Source: Micromonospora sp. Llam0 (GTDB taxonomy: Bacteria > Actinomycetota > Actinomycetes > Mycobacteriales > Micromonosporaceae). From it: DNA of 64,000 nucleotides. This document shows positions 43,126 to 52,572 of the stretch, in pieces. The position numbers and the translations under genes were made by a program. The stretch covers positions 868,001 through 932,000 of the forward strand of contig NZ_RJJY01000001.1 of assembly GCF_003751085.1 (NCBI RefSeq), written 5' to 3'. Under the pieces are notes generated by a model, which made no database searches, was not told the origin of the DNA, and was given only the letters and a program-made list of their open reading frames with translations. How positions within the stretch are numbered: the first letter of the stretch is position 1; each line of letters begins with the position of its first letter.

Positions 43126-44138
43126 CGTGCCCCCCGGGTGCTGCGCAGATGCACGATGACGACGACGGCGAGCACGAGGGCTCCCTTCACGAGGGTCTGT
43201 ACGCCGGTGGAGTAGCCACGTAGCAGCAGCACGTCGGAGATGACGGAGATCAGCACCGCGCCGCCGAGGGTGTGCAACGCCGAGCCGCGGCCGCCGGCGA
43301 TCGCGGTGCCGCCGACGAGCACGGCCGCGATGGCGTCCAGCGTGAGGGTGCCGCCGAGGTTCACCGTGGCCGAGGTGTTGAACGACGCCAGGAACATCCC
43401 GGTCAGGCCGGTGCAGGCACCGAAGAAGGCCCAGGCGATCACGATCACCCGGCCGACCGGTAGGCCGGCCGCGTGGGCGGCGGCCCGGTTCTCCCCGATC
43501 AGGTACATCTGCCGGCCGGCTGTGGTGCGGCGCAGCGTCCACTGGGCGAGCACCGTCACCACCAGCAGCACGTACACGGCGAGCGGCAGGCCCAGCGGGG
43601 TGGCGTTGAGTAGTTCGAACGCGCGGTTCGCGGGATACACCGGAGTGCCGCCGCTGAACCAGGTCGCCGCGCCGCCGATGGCGAACCCGGCGGCGATGGT
43701 CAGCACGATCGGGTTGGCCTGCCCGAAGCCGACGGCGGCGCCCTGGGCGGCGCTCAGCGCCACGCCGCAGGCGATCGCGATCAGCACCGCGGTGGCCAGC
43801 CCGAGTCGTTGAGTGGCCAGGAAGACCATCGCCACCACGGTCGCGGTCTGCGAGGTGGCCAGCGAAACCGCCGATCCGGCGATCATCACCAGCGTCGCCC
43901 CGATGGCCGTGATGCCGACGAAAGCAGCCGAGGCGACAATGGCCCGGGCGTTGTCGACCGTCAGGAACCGGTCGGTCGTCACGGCGACGACGACGAGCAA
44001 CGGCACCGCGACGGCGAGCAGCCCGGTCAGTGGCCCCGGTCGCGTCGGACGCGTCGCGGCACCGGTCCGGCCGCCGGCGGTGCCGCTGCCGCCGGTGTCG
44101 GTGGTAGCGGTGGCGGTGGCGGTGTCGGCATCCGTCAT
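43122..44138 (-). CDS. sugar-type ABC transporter permease
   Basis: 338 residues, RbsC/BPD_transp_2 family with 8-10 TM helices after a Thr/Ala/Gly-rich N-terminus. Motifs: TLVMIAGSAVSLATSQTATV, GQANPIVLTIAAGFAIGGAA and LDAIAAVLVGGTAIAGGRGS, the family's EAA-like loop. Partner of the ATPase and of the second permease; ATGA overlaps on both sides. Confidence 0.9.
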   Translation of the reverse strand: MTDADTATATATTDTGGSGTAGGRTGAATRPTRPGPLTGLLAVAVPLLVVVAVTTDRFLTVDNARAIVASAAFVGITAIGATLVMIAGSAVSLATSQTATVVAMVFLATQRLGLATAVLIAIACGVALSAAQGAAVGFGQANPIVLTIAAGFAIGGAATWFSGGTPVYPANRAFELLNATPLGLPLAVYVLLVVTVLAQWTLRRTTAGRQMYLIGENRAAAHAAGLPVGRVIVIAWAFFGACTGLTGMFLASFNTSATVNLGGTLTLDAIAAVLVGGTAIAGGRGSALHTLGGAVLISVISDVLLLRGYSTGVQTLVKGALVLAVVVIVHLRSTRGAR

Positions 44139-45664
44139 GTCTCGTCCTCCGCCCCATGGGTCATGTCCCGGACCAGCACTGTCCCGTCGACGTCGCCGTC
44201 GTAGCGGTTCACGATCCGACCGTCGCGCATCGTCACGATCACGTCGCCCAGTTCGAGCAGCTCTTCGATCTCGGTCGACGCGAAGATCACCACGAGGCCG
44301 GACTCGGCGGCCTGGCGCAGCAGCCGGTGGATCGCCGCGCGGCCGCCGATGTCCACTCCCCGGGTGGGTTCGTCGAGCAGCAGCGCGTACCCGTCGTCGC
44401 GGGCCAGGCACCGGCCGACGAAGACCTTTTGCTGGTTTCCCCCGCTGAACGCGACCGCCCGCTCCGCCAGCCGGTCCGGTGGCAGACCCGAACGTTGCGC
44501 CAGGGAACGAGCGGCGCGGCGCTCCCGTCCCGGCCGCAGGACGCCGCCGCGCCCCAGGCTCGGCAGGCGGGTCGCGACGAGGTTCCAGGTGATCGACTTG
44601 TCCAGGAACAGGCCCTCCGACTTGCGGTCGTTGGACGCGAACGCGACACCGTGGCGGGCCGATCCGACCGGATCCCGGATGGGGACGGGCCGGCCGTGCA
44701 GCTCGACCACCCCGGTCGCCGCCGGGTGCAGCCCGGCGACGGCGCGCAGTACGTCCGAGGCGCCGCTGCCGAGCTGGCCGGCCAGGGCGTAGACCCGCCC
44801 CGCCCGGGCGGTGAGCGTGAAGTCCACCACCCGGCCCGGCACCCTCAGCCGGTCGATCCGCAGCGCGTGCCCGGGATCGTCGTCGGGCGCCCGGGTGGTG
44901 GCGAGCCGGCGCGGTGCCTCGCCGAGCATCTGTACGATCAACTCGTCGACGGTCAGCTCCGCCGCCGGGGTGGTGGCGACGGTGTCGCCACCGCGCAGGA
45001 CGGTGACCGTGTCGCAGAGTTGGAGCACCTCCGACAACCGGTGGGAGACGAAGACCACCGCGCAGCCCGAGGCCGCGACGCGCCGGATCGCCGCGAACAC
45101 CGGCGCGCTCTCCGCGTCGCTCAGGGTGGCCGTCGGCTCGTCGAGGATCACCAGCCGGGCGTTCTGGCTCAGCGCCCGGGCGATCTCGATCAGCTGCCGT
45201 TCGCCGATGCTCAGCGAGGAGAGCAACTGGTCCGGCTCGATGTGCGCCAGGCCCATGTCGTCGAGGATCCGCCGGCAGCGGTTCACCGCCGACCGCCGCC
45301 GGTTGACGAACGGCGTGCCGATGTCGCCCAGCTGGACGTTCTCCAGCACGGTCAACGCGGGAACGACGCTCAGCTCCTGGTCGACCAGGGCCACACCCAG
45401 CCGTTGCGCGGCCTGCCTGCTGCGCAGCTCGACCGGTGTGTCGTCGACGACGATCCGACCGTTGTCCGGCGCCAGCTGTCCGGAGATCATCTTCACCACG
45501 GTGCTCTTGCCGGCACCGTTGTGGCCGCACAGGCCGAGGATCTCGCCGGGCCCGAGGACGAAGGAGACGTCCCGGACCGCGGGTACGCCGTTGAAGGACC
45601 GGGCCAGGCCCTCGACACGCAGCCGGCTGCCGCCGAGGGCCCGGTCGGTGGACGACCCGCTCAT
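44135..45664 (-). CDS. sugar-type ABC transporter ATPase (two NBDs)
   Basis: 509 residues with duplicated ATPase domains as in RbsA/MglA. First: Walker A GLCGHNGAGKSTVVKM, signature SLSIGERQLIEIARAL, Walker B RLVILDEPTATLS. Second: degenerate Walker A ALAGQLGSGASDVLRA, signature FSGGNQQKVFVGRCL, Walker B ALLLDEPTRGVDIG. Energises import. Confidence 0.95.
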   Translation of the reverse strand: MSGSSTDRALGGSRLRVEGLARSFNGVPAVRDVSFVLGPGEILGLCGHNGAGKSTVVKMISGQLAPDNGRIVVDDTPVELRSRQAAQRLGVALVDQELSVVPALTVLENVQLGDIGTPFVNRRRSAVNRCRRILDDMGLAHIEPDQLLSSLSIGERQLIEIARALSQNARLVILDEPTATLSDAESAPVFAAIRRVAASGCAVVFVSHRLSEVLQLCDTVTVLRGGDTVATTPAAELTVDELIVQMLGEAPRRLATTRAPDDDPGHALRIDRLRVPGRVVDFTLTARAGRVYALAGQLGSGASDVLRAVAGLHPAATGVVELHGRPVPIRDPVGSARHGVAFASNDRKSEGLFLDKSITWNLVATRLPSLGRGGVLRPGRERRAARSLAQRSGLPPDRLAERAVAFSGGNQQKVFVGRCLARDDGYALLLDEPTRGVDIGGRAAIHRLLRQAAESGLVVIFASTEIEELLELGDVIVTMRDGRIVNRYDGDVDGTVLVRDMTHGAEDET

Positions 45665-46722
45665 ACGTGACTGCACTGCTCGGCGAACTCGTCCACGTTC
45701 TCGGCGGTGATGCGTTCCTCCTGGACGATCTCGCTCTGCGGCGGGTTCTGGCCGGTCAGGTACCGCACCACGTAGTCGGCGGTCTGCACGGCGATGGTGC
45801 CCGGATCCTCGGTGGCCGTACCGTAGAGCTCGCCGGCCCGGATGGACTCGATGCCGGCCCGGAAGCAGTTGCTGCCGGTGACGATCAGCCCGTCCTCGCC
45901 GCCGACCGGGATGCCGGCCTGCTTGGCGGCCTGGATGATCGGCAGGGCCATGTAGTCCGCCATGCCGTAGGCGGCCTGTACGCCGTCACGGCCGTACTTG
46001 GCCAGCAGTTGCTGGGCGATCGTGCCGGAGAGCTGGGGGTCCCAGTTGGCGTCCTGCTCGTCGATGACCTCGTACTGCGGGGCGTTGGCCAGGACCCGGT
46101 TGAAGCCGCGCATCCGGTGCTGGGTGACGAGCATGGACTTGGTGCCGGTCAGCACGATGATCTTGCCGGAGTCGCGTCCCTGGGCCTGGAGCCCCTCGAT
46201 GATGTTCTCCGCGGCGTACTCGCCGAGTTTCTCGTTGTCCGACAGCACCGACAGCACGTCGTCGGCCACCGCAGGATCGGGTGGTCCGTCGAAGGCGAGC
46301 ACCGGCACACCGGCGGACTTGGCCTTCTGGATCGGCACCACCATCGCCTGGGTGTCGAGAATCGACACCACGATGAGGTCCGGTTGCTGGGCGACGGCCT
46401 GGTTGAACTTCTGGACCTGGGTGCCCGGGTCCATCGTCGTCATGTCGGTGATCTCGACGCCGGTGGACGCCAGCTCGTCGGCGAAGACGTCGTTGAAGTA
46501 GGCGCCCCAGGGGTTGCTGTCGCCGTAGCCGAGCAGCGCGACCGTCTTGCCGGCGAGCGGTGCCGACCCGTCGGTGCCGGACGACGTACCGGCTTCGCCG
46601 CCGCAGGCGGCGACCAGCAGAGCCGAGCCGAGAGCGCTGGCGGCGAGGCCGGTGCGCAGTGTTCTGGTACGCAGGGTGTTCGCGCGGGATGTTCTGGTAC
46701 GCGGGGTTCTGGTGCGGAACAT
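45661..46722 (-). CDS. sugar-type ABC substrate-binding lipoprotein
   Basis: 353 residues from ATG 46722 (GAAGGAG site). Lipobox LLVAACGG. RbsB-like two-lobe domain: KTVALLGYGDSNPWGAYFND, PDLIVVSILDTQAMVVP, VPVLAFDGPPDP and DGLIVTGSNCFRAGI. The n-region carries an RTRT-type repeat. First gene of the seven-gene operon. The ligand is unknown; the downstream thiolase/SDR/lactonase genes hint at something other than a simple sugar. Confidence 0.92.
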   Translation of the reverse strand: MFRTRTPRTRTSRANTLRTRTLRTGLAASALGSALLVAACGGEAGTSSGTDGSAPLAGKTVALLGYGDSNPWGAYFNDVFADELASTGVEITDMTTMDPGTQVQKFNQAVAQQPDLIVVSILDTQAMVVPIQKAKSAGVPVLAFDGPPDPAVADDVLSVLSDNEKLGEYAAENIIEGLQAQGRDSGKIIVLTGTKSMLVTQHRMRGFNRVLANAPQYEVIDEQDANWDPQLSGTIAQQLLAKYGRDGVQAAYGMADYMALPIIQAAKQAGIPVGGEDGLIVTGSNCFRAGIESIRAGELYGTATEDPGTIAVQTADYVVRYLTGQNPPQSEIVQEERITAENVDEFAEQCSHV

Positions 46723-46809
46723 GCGTTCTCCTTCGGGATGCGGGGGGCGAAGGAACTGGCGAAAGGCGTTTCTCGGAGGTATCCGGTGGATTTCTGATTC
46801 GGTCCAGCA

Positions 46810-46831
46810 GGTTACTAAGCGCATAGTCACC
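46810..46831. promoter_or_regulatory. candidate TetR operator in the divergent promoter
   Basis: GGTTACTA-AGCGCA-TAGTCACC: 8-bp arms with one mismatch, between the importer operon (minus) and the TetR/acyl-CoA ligase genes (plus). Good position for dual control. Confidence 0.5.
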
Positions 46832-46960
46832 GAGTAGAGTGGCTGGTGTCAAGGCTCACACCTGGTAAGACCGGACCTGTGACCTCGGCGTCCGTACCGC
46901 TGCCGGACGCCGACCACAGCGGTGCGGCCCGACCGGGCACGAAGGAGGCGACGGTCACGC

Positions 46961-47686
46961 ATGGCGAAACGGCAGGCCCGGTTCACCGCCCAGGACCTGG
47001 CGGATGATCCCCGGTTGCAGGACGACTCCCCGCAGCTGTGGAGCGGCGGGCTCGGCGAGGTGCCCCGTCGACTGTTGACGTCGGCGGTGCGCTGCTTCGC
47101 GTCGAACGGGTTTCACGCGACCACCACGCGGGACATCAGCGAGGGCGTCGGGCTCAGCCCGGCCGCCCTCTACGTTCATTTCCCGTCGAAGGAGCTGGTC
47201 CTGTTCGAGATCATCCGGACCGGGCACGAGCGGGTGCTCGCGTACATCCAGGAACCGGGTGTGCTCGCCGTGGAACCCTCCGCCGAGCGGCTGCGCGCGA
47301 TCGTCGCGCGCTACACCGCGTGGCACGCCCGCTACCATGTGGCAGCCCGGGTCAGCCAGTACGAGCTCGCCGGGCTCACCGCCGAGCACTACGCCGAGGT
47401 GCTCGAACTGCGGCACCAGACCAACGAGTTCTTCCGCGACGCCGTCGCCCGCGGCGTCACCGACGGATCGTTCGCTCAGGTCGACGTCAAACGGGTCACC
47501 CGCGCGATGCTGTCGCTGAGCATCGACCTGGTCCGGTGGTACCGGCTCGAAGGCTCCGACTCACCCGAGCAGCTCGGCGACTTCTACGCCGACCTCGCGC
47601 TGAAACTGGTCGCCCCCGGCGGCCCGAATCCACCCCGTACGCAGACCGTCCCGGCCCTCGATGGTGCCGACGGCGGTCGCGGATAG
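46961..47686 (+). CDS. TetR-family regulator of the importer/catabolic genes
   Basis: 241 residues from ATG 46961 (AAGGAGG site). HTH: FASNGFHATTTRDISEGVGL then SPAALYVHFPSKELVLFEI, and a C-terminal domain of the KstR2/FadR-like type. It is divergent from the importer operon, with a palindrome between, and 14 bp before the acyl-CoA ligase. Probably responds to an acyl-CoA ligand, by context. Confidence 0.88.
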   Translation: MAKRQARFTAQDLADDPRLQDDSPQLWSGGLGEVPRRLLTSAVRCFASNGFHATTTRDISEGVGLSPAALYVHFPSKELVLFEIIRTGHERVLAYIQEPGVLAVEPSAERLRAIVARYTAWHARYHVAARVSQYELAGLTAEHYAEVLELRHQTNEFFRDAVARGVTDGSFAQVDVKRVTRAMLSLSIDLVRWYRLEGSDSPEQLGDFYADLALKLVAPGGPNPPRTQTVPALDGADGGRG

Positions 47687-47700
47687 TGCTGGAGGTCCCG

Positions 47701-49320
47701 ATGCGCGCTCTGATGCAGGACCGACCGCTGGACATCTCGTCGCTGTCGCGCCGGGTCGAGCAGTTGTTCGCCCACAAGCGGGTCGTCACCGGCACCGTCG
47801 ACGGCGAGGTCACGGCCACCTGGCGCGACGTGGTCGACCGGTCCCGGCGGCTGGCGGCCGCCCTGGACGAGATCCAGGTGCCCCGCCACGCCCGGGTCGG
47901 GACCTTCGGCTGGAACTCGCAACGGCACGTCGAGCTGTACCTGGCCGTACCGGGCAGTGGCCGGGTCCTGCACACCCTGAACCACCGCCTGTTCGCCGAC
48001 GAGCTGGCGTACATCGTCACCGACGCCGCCGACGACGTCCTGTTCGTGGACCGGTCCCTGATCCCGGTGGTCTGGCCGCTGATGGACCGGCTCCGGACCG
48101 TGCGCCACGTCGTGGTGATGGACGACGGCGGCCCGGCGCCGCTGCCCGACGATCCCCGGATCCTGGACTACGAGACGTTGATCGACCGGCGCGTGGACGG
48201 CGTGCCGACGGCCGCCGTCGACGAAAGTGACGCGGCGAGCCTGTGCTACACCTCGGGTACCACCGGGCGTCCCAAAGGGGTGCTGTACAGCCACCGGTCG
48301 ATCGTCCTGCACGCGCTGCTGCTGCTCGGCGTGGACAACTTCGCCATCAGCGAGCGGGACGTCGTGCTGCCCATCGTGCCGATGTTCCACGTCAACGCCT
48401 GGGGACTGCCGTACGCCGCGATGCTCGCCGGCTCCGACCTGGTGCTGCCCGGCCCGGCGATGAGCCCGCAGGCCCTCGCCGGCCAGCTGGCCCGGCACCG
48501 GGTGACCTTCGCCGCGGGCGTACCGGCGATCTGGCGTGCGCTGCTGCCGCTGGTCGACCGGGCGGAGCTCGCCGCCCTGCGGATGGTGGTGTCCGGCGGA
48601 AGCCCGGTCCCGGACACCCTCGCCCGGTCCTGGTACGAGCGCACCGGCGTGCCGATCACCAGTTCCTGGGGGATGACCGAGACCAGCCCGCTGGTCGCCT
48701 GCTCGCGGATCGCGACCGTGCACGACGGGCTCGACCCCGACGCGGAGGTGGCGCTGCTCGGTACGCCGGGACCGCCGGTGCCGTTGACCGAACTGCGGCT
48801 GGTCGACGAGGCGGGTGAGCGGGTCGGGCACGACGCGACGACCCCCGGCGAGCTGCAGGTGGCCGGGCCCACCGTCGCGTCCGGGTATTTCGGTGCCGGG
48901 GCGGGCACCGACGCGTTCACCGACGACGGCTGGTTGCGTACCGGCGACGTCGCGACGATCGACCGGTACGGCTACGTCCGGATCGTCGACCGGACCAAGG
49001 ACCTGGTGAAGTCCGGCGGCGAGTGGATCTCGTCGGTGCTGCTGGAGAACGAGATCATGGCGTACCCCGGGGTGGTCGAGGCGGCGGTGATCGGTGTACC
49101 GGACGACCGGTGGGGCGAACGCCCGCTGGCCTGCGTGGTGACCACCGGTGGGGCCCGTGTCGACGTGGCCGATCTGCGGTCGCATCTGGCCGGACGGGTC
49201 GCCTCCTGGTGGATTCCCGATCAGGTTTGGCAGTTGCCGGCCATTCCCAAGACGGCGACGGGGAAGTTCGCCAAGTCGGTCCTGCGTGACCAGTTCGCCC
49301 GACGCGGGCAATCAGATTGA
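47701..49320 (+). CDS. acyl-CoA synthetase (AMP-binding family)
   Basis: 539 residues. P-loop SLCYTSGTTGRPKGVLYSH, SSWGMTETSPLV, GWLRTGDVATIDRYGYVRI, the hinge DRTKDLVKSGGEWIS and catalytic Lys in PKTATGKFAKSVLR. Activates a fatty or aromatic acid to its CoA ester via acyl-AMP. With thiolase and SDR across the divergent promoter, it completes most of a beta-oxidation route. Start ATG 47701 with CTGGAGG site. Confidence 0.94.
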   Translation: MRALMQDRPLDISSLSRRVEQLFAHKRVVTGTVDGEVTATWRDVVDRSRRLAAALDEIQVPRHARVGTFGWNSQRHVELYLAVPGSGRVLHTLNHRLFADELAYIVTDAADDVLFVDRSLIPVVWPLMDRLRTVRHVVVMDDGGPAPLPDDPRILDYETLIDRRVDGVPTAAVDESDAASLCYTSGTTGRPKGVLYSHRSIVLHALLLLGVDNFAISERDVVLPIVPMFHVNAWGLPYAAMLAGSDLVLPGPAMSPQALAGQLARHRVTFAAGVPAIWRALLPLVDRAELAALRMVVSGGSPVPDTLARSWYERTGVPITSSWGMTETSPLVACSRIATVHDGLDPDAEVALLGTPGPPVPLTELRLVDEAGERVGHDATTPGELQVAGPTVASGYFGAGAGTDAFTDDGWLRTGDVATIDRYGYVRIVDRTKDLVKSGGEWISSVLLENEIMAYPGVVEAAVIGVPDDRWGERPLACVVTTGGARVDVADLRSHLAGRVASWWIPDQVWQLPAIPKTATGKFAKSVLRDQFARRGQSD

Positions 49321-49360
49321 TACATTGACATGCATCGCTCAGTTTGAGAGGTGTGTGCCC

Positions 49361-50896
49361 ATGAAGCTCAGAACCGTGCTGGGGGCCGTACTCGCCGCCG
49401 GCCTTGTCGCGACAGGCGTCGGCGTCGCCGCGGCGGCCGGGGCCGTTCCGGCCGCCGATGACCGGGCAGCCGACCCGATCGGCACGACCGCCCTCGGTGA
49501 CTTCGACTTCTCCCGCCCCGCGGTGGCCGCGACCGGACTCCAGGTGCCGTGGGGGATGGACTTCCTGCCCGACGGCAGCGCGCTGGTGGCCCAGCGCGGC
49601 ACCGGTCAGGTGGTCCGGGTGCGGCCCGGGCAGCAGCCACAGCCGGTGGTTACGATCCCCGACGCGACCCCGGTCAGTGAGGGTGGTCTGCTCGGGCTCG
49701 CGGTCTCGCCGACCTTCGCGCAGGACGACTACGTCTACGTCTACTACACCACCGCGACCGACAACCGGATCGTCCGGTTCCGGCTCACCGCACCGCAGAA
49801 CCGGCAGCCGATCCTCACCGGGCTGGCCCGGGCATCCATCCACAACGGCGGCCGGATCGCGTTCGGCCCCGACGGCATGCTCTACGCCGGTGTCGGCGAC
49901 GCCGGGCAGACCTCGCTCGCGCAGAACCAGCAGAGCCGCAACGGCAAGATCCTGCGGATGCGCCCGGACGGCGGCGCTCCGGCCGACAACCCCTTCCCGG
50001 GGTCGCTCGTCTACAGCCTCGGCCACCGGCACGTCCAGGGGCTGGCCTGGGACGCCCAGGACCGGCTCTACGCCACCGAGTTCGGGCAGAACGCCTGGGA
50101 CGAGATCAACCTGATCGTCGCCGGTGGAAACTACGGCTGGCCGATCGTCGAGGGCCGGGCCAACGATCCCCGGTTCCGCGACCCACTGCTGGTCTGGACT
50201 CCTGCCGAGGCCTCGCCGAGCGGCGCCGCGATCGTCGGCAACCGGCTGTACGTCGCCACGCTGCGCGGCAACCGGCTGTGGAACGTGCCGCTCGACGGGT
50301 CCGGCGGCGTCGGCACCCCGAGAGCCGAACTGCTCGGCAGCTACGGTCGGCTACGTACCGTGGAGTACGGCCCGGACGGCTGGCTGTGGGTGACCACCAG
50401 CAACCGGGACGGTCGCGGACTGCCGGCCGCCGACGACGACCGGATCCTGCGCTTCCCGCCCAGCGACGCCGTGACCCCGCCACCCACCACCGCCCCGCCG
50501 ACCACCCCACCCGTGACGACCGCACCCCCGACCACGCCACCGCCGCCGACCACGGCCCCGCCGACCACCCCGCCGCCGAGCGGCAACTGTCAGGTCTCCT
50601 ATCAGGTCAACCAGTGGGGGAGCGGGTTCACCGCAGACGTACGGATCACCAACCGCGGCGCGCCGCTGAACGGCTGGACGCTGACCTGGACCTTCGCCGG
50701 CAACCAGCAGATCACCAACGGGTGGAACAGCCAGATCAGCCAGTCCGGTCAGGCGGTGACCGCGCGCAACGCCGCCTGGAACGCCAACCTGCCGACCAAC
50801 GGTACGGTCAGCTTCGGCTTCCAGGCCACCTACAGCGGCAGCAACCCCGGCCCGACCGACTTCCGACTCGACGGGACCGCGTGTCAGACCAGCTGA
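49361..50896 (+). CDS. secreted PQQ-type sugar dehydrogenase with CBM2
   Basis: 511 residues from ATG 49361. Signal peptide (VLGAVLAAGLVATGVGVAAA). Residues ~45-365 match the soluble aldose/glucose dehydrogenase (GDH) six-bladed propeller: LQVPWGMDFLPDGSALVAQR, EGGLLGLAVSPTFAQDDYVY, HNGGRIAFGPDGMLYAGVGD and GHRHVQGLAWDAQDRLYATE, with PQQ-contact His/Arg/Gln. A Pro/Thr linker leads to a C-terminal CBM2 (CQVSYQVNQWGSGFTADVRI). Likely oxidises sugars at plant-polymer surfaces, like fungal AA12 dehydrogenases in plan. Confidence 0.9.
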   Translation: MKLRTVLGAVLAAGLVATGVGVAAAAGAVPAADDRAADPIGTTALGDFDFSRPAVAATGLQVPWGMDFLPDGSALVAQRGTGQVVRVRPGQQPQPVVTIPDATPVSEGGLLGLAVSPTFAQDDYVYVYYTTATDNRIVRFRLTAPQNRQPILTGLARASIHNGGRIAFGPDGMLYAGVGDAGQTSLAQNQQSRNGKILRMRPDGGAPADNPFPGSLVYSLGHRHVQGLAWDAQDRLYATEFGQNAWDEINLIVAGGNYGWPIVEGRANDPRFRDPLLVWTPAEASPSGAAIVGNRLYVATLRGNRLWNVPLDGSGGVGTPRAELLGSYGRLRTVEYGPDGWLWVTTSNRDGRGLPAADDDRILRFPPSDAVTPPPTTAPPTTPPVTTAPPTTPPPPTTAPPTTPPPSGNCQVSYQVNQWGSGFTADVRITNRGAPLNGWTLTWTFAGNQQITNGWNSQISQSGQAVTARNAAWNANLPTNGTVSFGFQATYSGSNPGPTDFRLDGTACQTS

Positions 50897-51014
50897 GCCG
50901 GCTGCCTGAGCCAGCCGGTTGAGCGTCCGGATGCGCCGGCCGCGGCGGGGGAGTCCGCCCGGCCGGCGCTCGGTCAGGGCCGACATCGCGACGGCCAGAT
51001 GAAAGGAAGCTGCC

Positions 51015-52547
51015 ATGTCCACGTTCCCCGCACCCCCGGCTTGTCCGGTGTCGACCGCAGCCCGGTCCCGGTCACGGCACACCCCTTCCCGGCGCAGGCG
51101 AGCCTCGCTCATCGCTCTCGGGCTGACCGTCGGCGTACTCCTGGCCGGCGGCGCGATCGCCGCCGCGCCGCCCGGCGCCTCCGCCGCCACCGTCGACACC
51201 ACCGCCTGGTACGTGCTCGTCGCCCGGCACAGCGGCAAGGCCCTCGACGTGTACGAGCGGGCCACCGGTGACGGTGCCGGGATCGTGCAGTGGTCGCGCA
51301 ACGACGGAGCCTGGCAGCAGTGGCGGTTCGTCGACGCCGGCAACGGCCACTACCGGCTCCGGTCCCGGCACAGCGGCAAGGTCCTCGACGTGCGCGACTC
51401 GTCGACGGCCGACGGCGCGGACGTCGTCCAGTGGAGCGACGTCGACCGGGCCAGCCAGCAGTGGCGGCTCGCCGACTCCGACGCCGGCCACGTACGGCTG
51501 ATCAACCGCAACAGTGACAAGGCGCTCGACGTGTGGGAACGCTCGACCGCCGACGGCGCCCGGATCAGCCAGTGGACCGACTGGAGCGGCACCAACCAGC
51601 AGTGGCAGCTGGTCCGGGTCGACGCCCCCGGCACACCTACCCCCACCCCCGGCATTCCGCCCGGCTCCTACCCGGACCCGATGCGGGTCACCGGGGACAC
51701 CGGGGTGCACGACCCGAGCATGATCCGCCGGCCGACCGGCGGCTACCTGATGGCGCACACCGGCAACGACGTGGCGTTGAAGACGTCCACCGACCGGGTC
51801 AGCTTCCGCAACGCCGGGTCGGTCTTCCCCGGCGGTGCGCCGTGGACCACCCCGTACACCGGTGGTAGCCGCAACCTGTGGGCCCCGGACCTGTCGTTCC
51901 ACGACAACCGGTACTACCTGTACTACTCGGCGTCGACGTTCGGGTCGAACCGGTCCGCCATCTTCCTGGCCACCAGCTCCACCGGCGCCTCCGGCAGCTG
52001 GACCAACCAGGGGTTGATCGTCGAGTCACAGAGCTCGGACACCTTCAACGCCATCGACCCGAACCTGATCGTCGACGACCAGGGCCGCTGGTGGCTGAGC
52101 TTCGGATCGTTCTGGTCCGGCATCAAGATGATCGCCCTCGACCCCGACACTGGCCGGCGGTCCGGTTCGGCGATGCACAGCCTCGCCGGCCGCGGCGGCG
52201 GCGCGATCGAGGCACCGACGCTGGTCAACCGGGGCGGCCACTACTACCTGTACGTCTCCTTCGACCGGTGCTGTCAGGGTGCGGCCAGCACGTACCGGGT
52301 GATGGTCGGCCGGTCGACCAGCGTCACCGGTCCGTTCACCGACCGGTCCGGCAACCTGCTCACCGCAGGCGGCGGCACCCAGATCCTGGCCGGCCACGGC
52401 GGCGTCAACGGACCCGGTCATCAGGCGGTGCTCGCCGACGCCGACGGCGACTACCTCCTCTACCACTACTACGCCAACAACGGTGCCGCGCTGCTCGGCA
52501 TCAACCGGATCGGCTACGACGCGGCCGGCTGGCCCTACCTGTACTGA
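51015..52547 (+). CDS. secreted GH43-family arabinanase with ricin-type CBM13
   Basis: 510 residues. Signal/anchor LGLTVGVLLAGGAIAAAPPG. Residues ~60-205 form a ricin-B trefoil with three units (ARHSGKALDVYERATGDGAG, SRHSGKVLDVRDSS, NRNSDKALDVWERS). The five-bladed GH43 domain has catalytic D (TGVHDPSMIRR), modulating D (NAIDPNLIVDDQGRWWLSFG) and E (GGGAIEAPTLVNRGG). Endo- or exo-arabinanase acting outside the cell. Confidence 0.92.
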   Translation: MSTFPAPPACPVSTAARSRSRHTPSRRRRASLIALGLTVGVLLAGGAIAAAPPGASAATVDTTAWYVLVARHSGKALDVYERATGDGAGIVQWSRNDGAWQQWRFVDAGNGHYRLRSRHSGKVLDVRDSSTADGADVVQWSDVDRASQQWRLADSDAGHVRLINRNSDKALDVWERSTADGARISQWTDWSGTNQQWQLVRVDAPGTPTPTPGIPPGSYPDPMRVTGDTGVHDPSMIRRPTGGYLMAHTGNDVALKTSTDRVSFRNAGSVFPGGAPWTTPYTGGSRNLWAPDLSFHDNRYYLYYSASTFGSNRSAIFLATSSTGASGSWTNQGLIVESQSSDTFNAIDPNLIVDDQGRWWLSFGSFWSGIKMIALDPDTGRRSGSAMHSLAGRGGGAIEAPTLVNRGGHYYLYVSFDRCCQGAASTYRVMVGRSTSVTGPFTDRSGNLLTAGGGTQILAGHGGVNGPGHQAVLADADGDYLLYHYYANNGAALLGINRIGYDAAGWPYLY

Positions 52548-52572
52548 CCGTCCACGAGTGTCGCCGGCTCCG

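Noticed and set aside
43122..45530. 802-codon minus-strand frame across permease and ATPase
   Set aside because: Only its C-terminal 338 residues are a real permease; the rest is the ATPase gene in a wrong frame.
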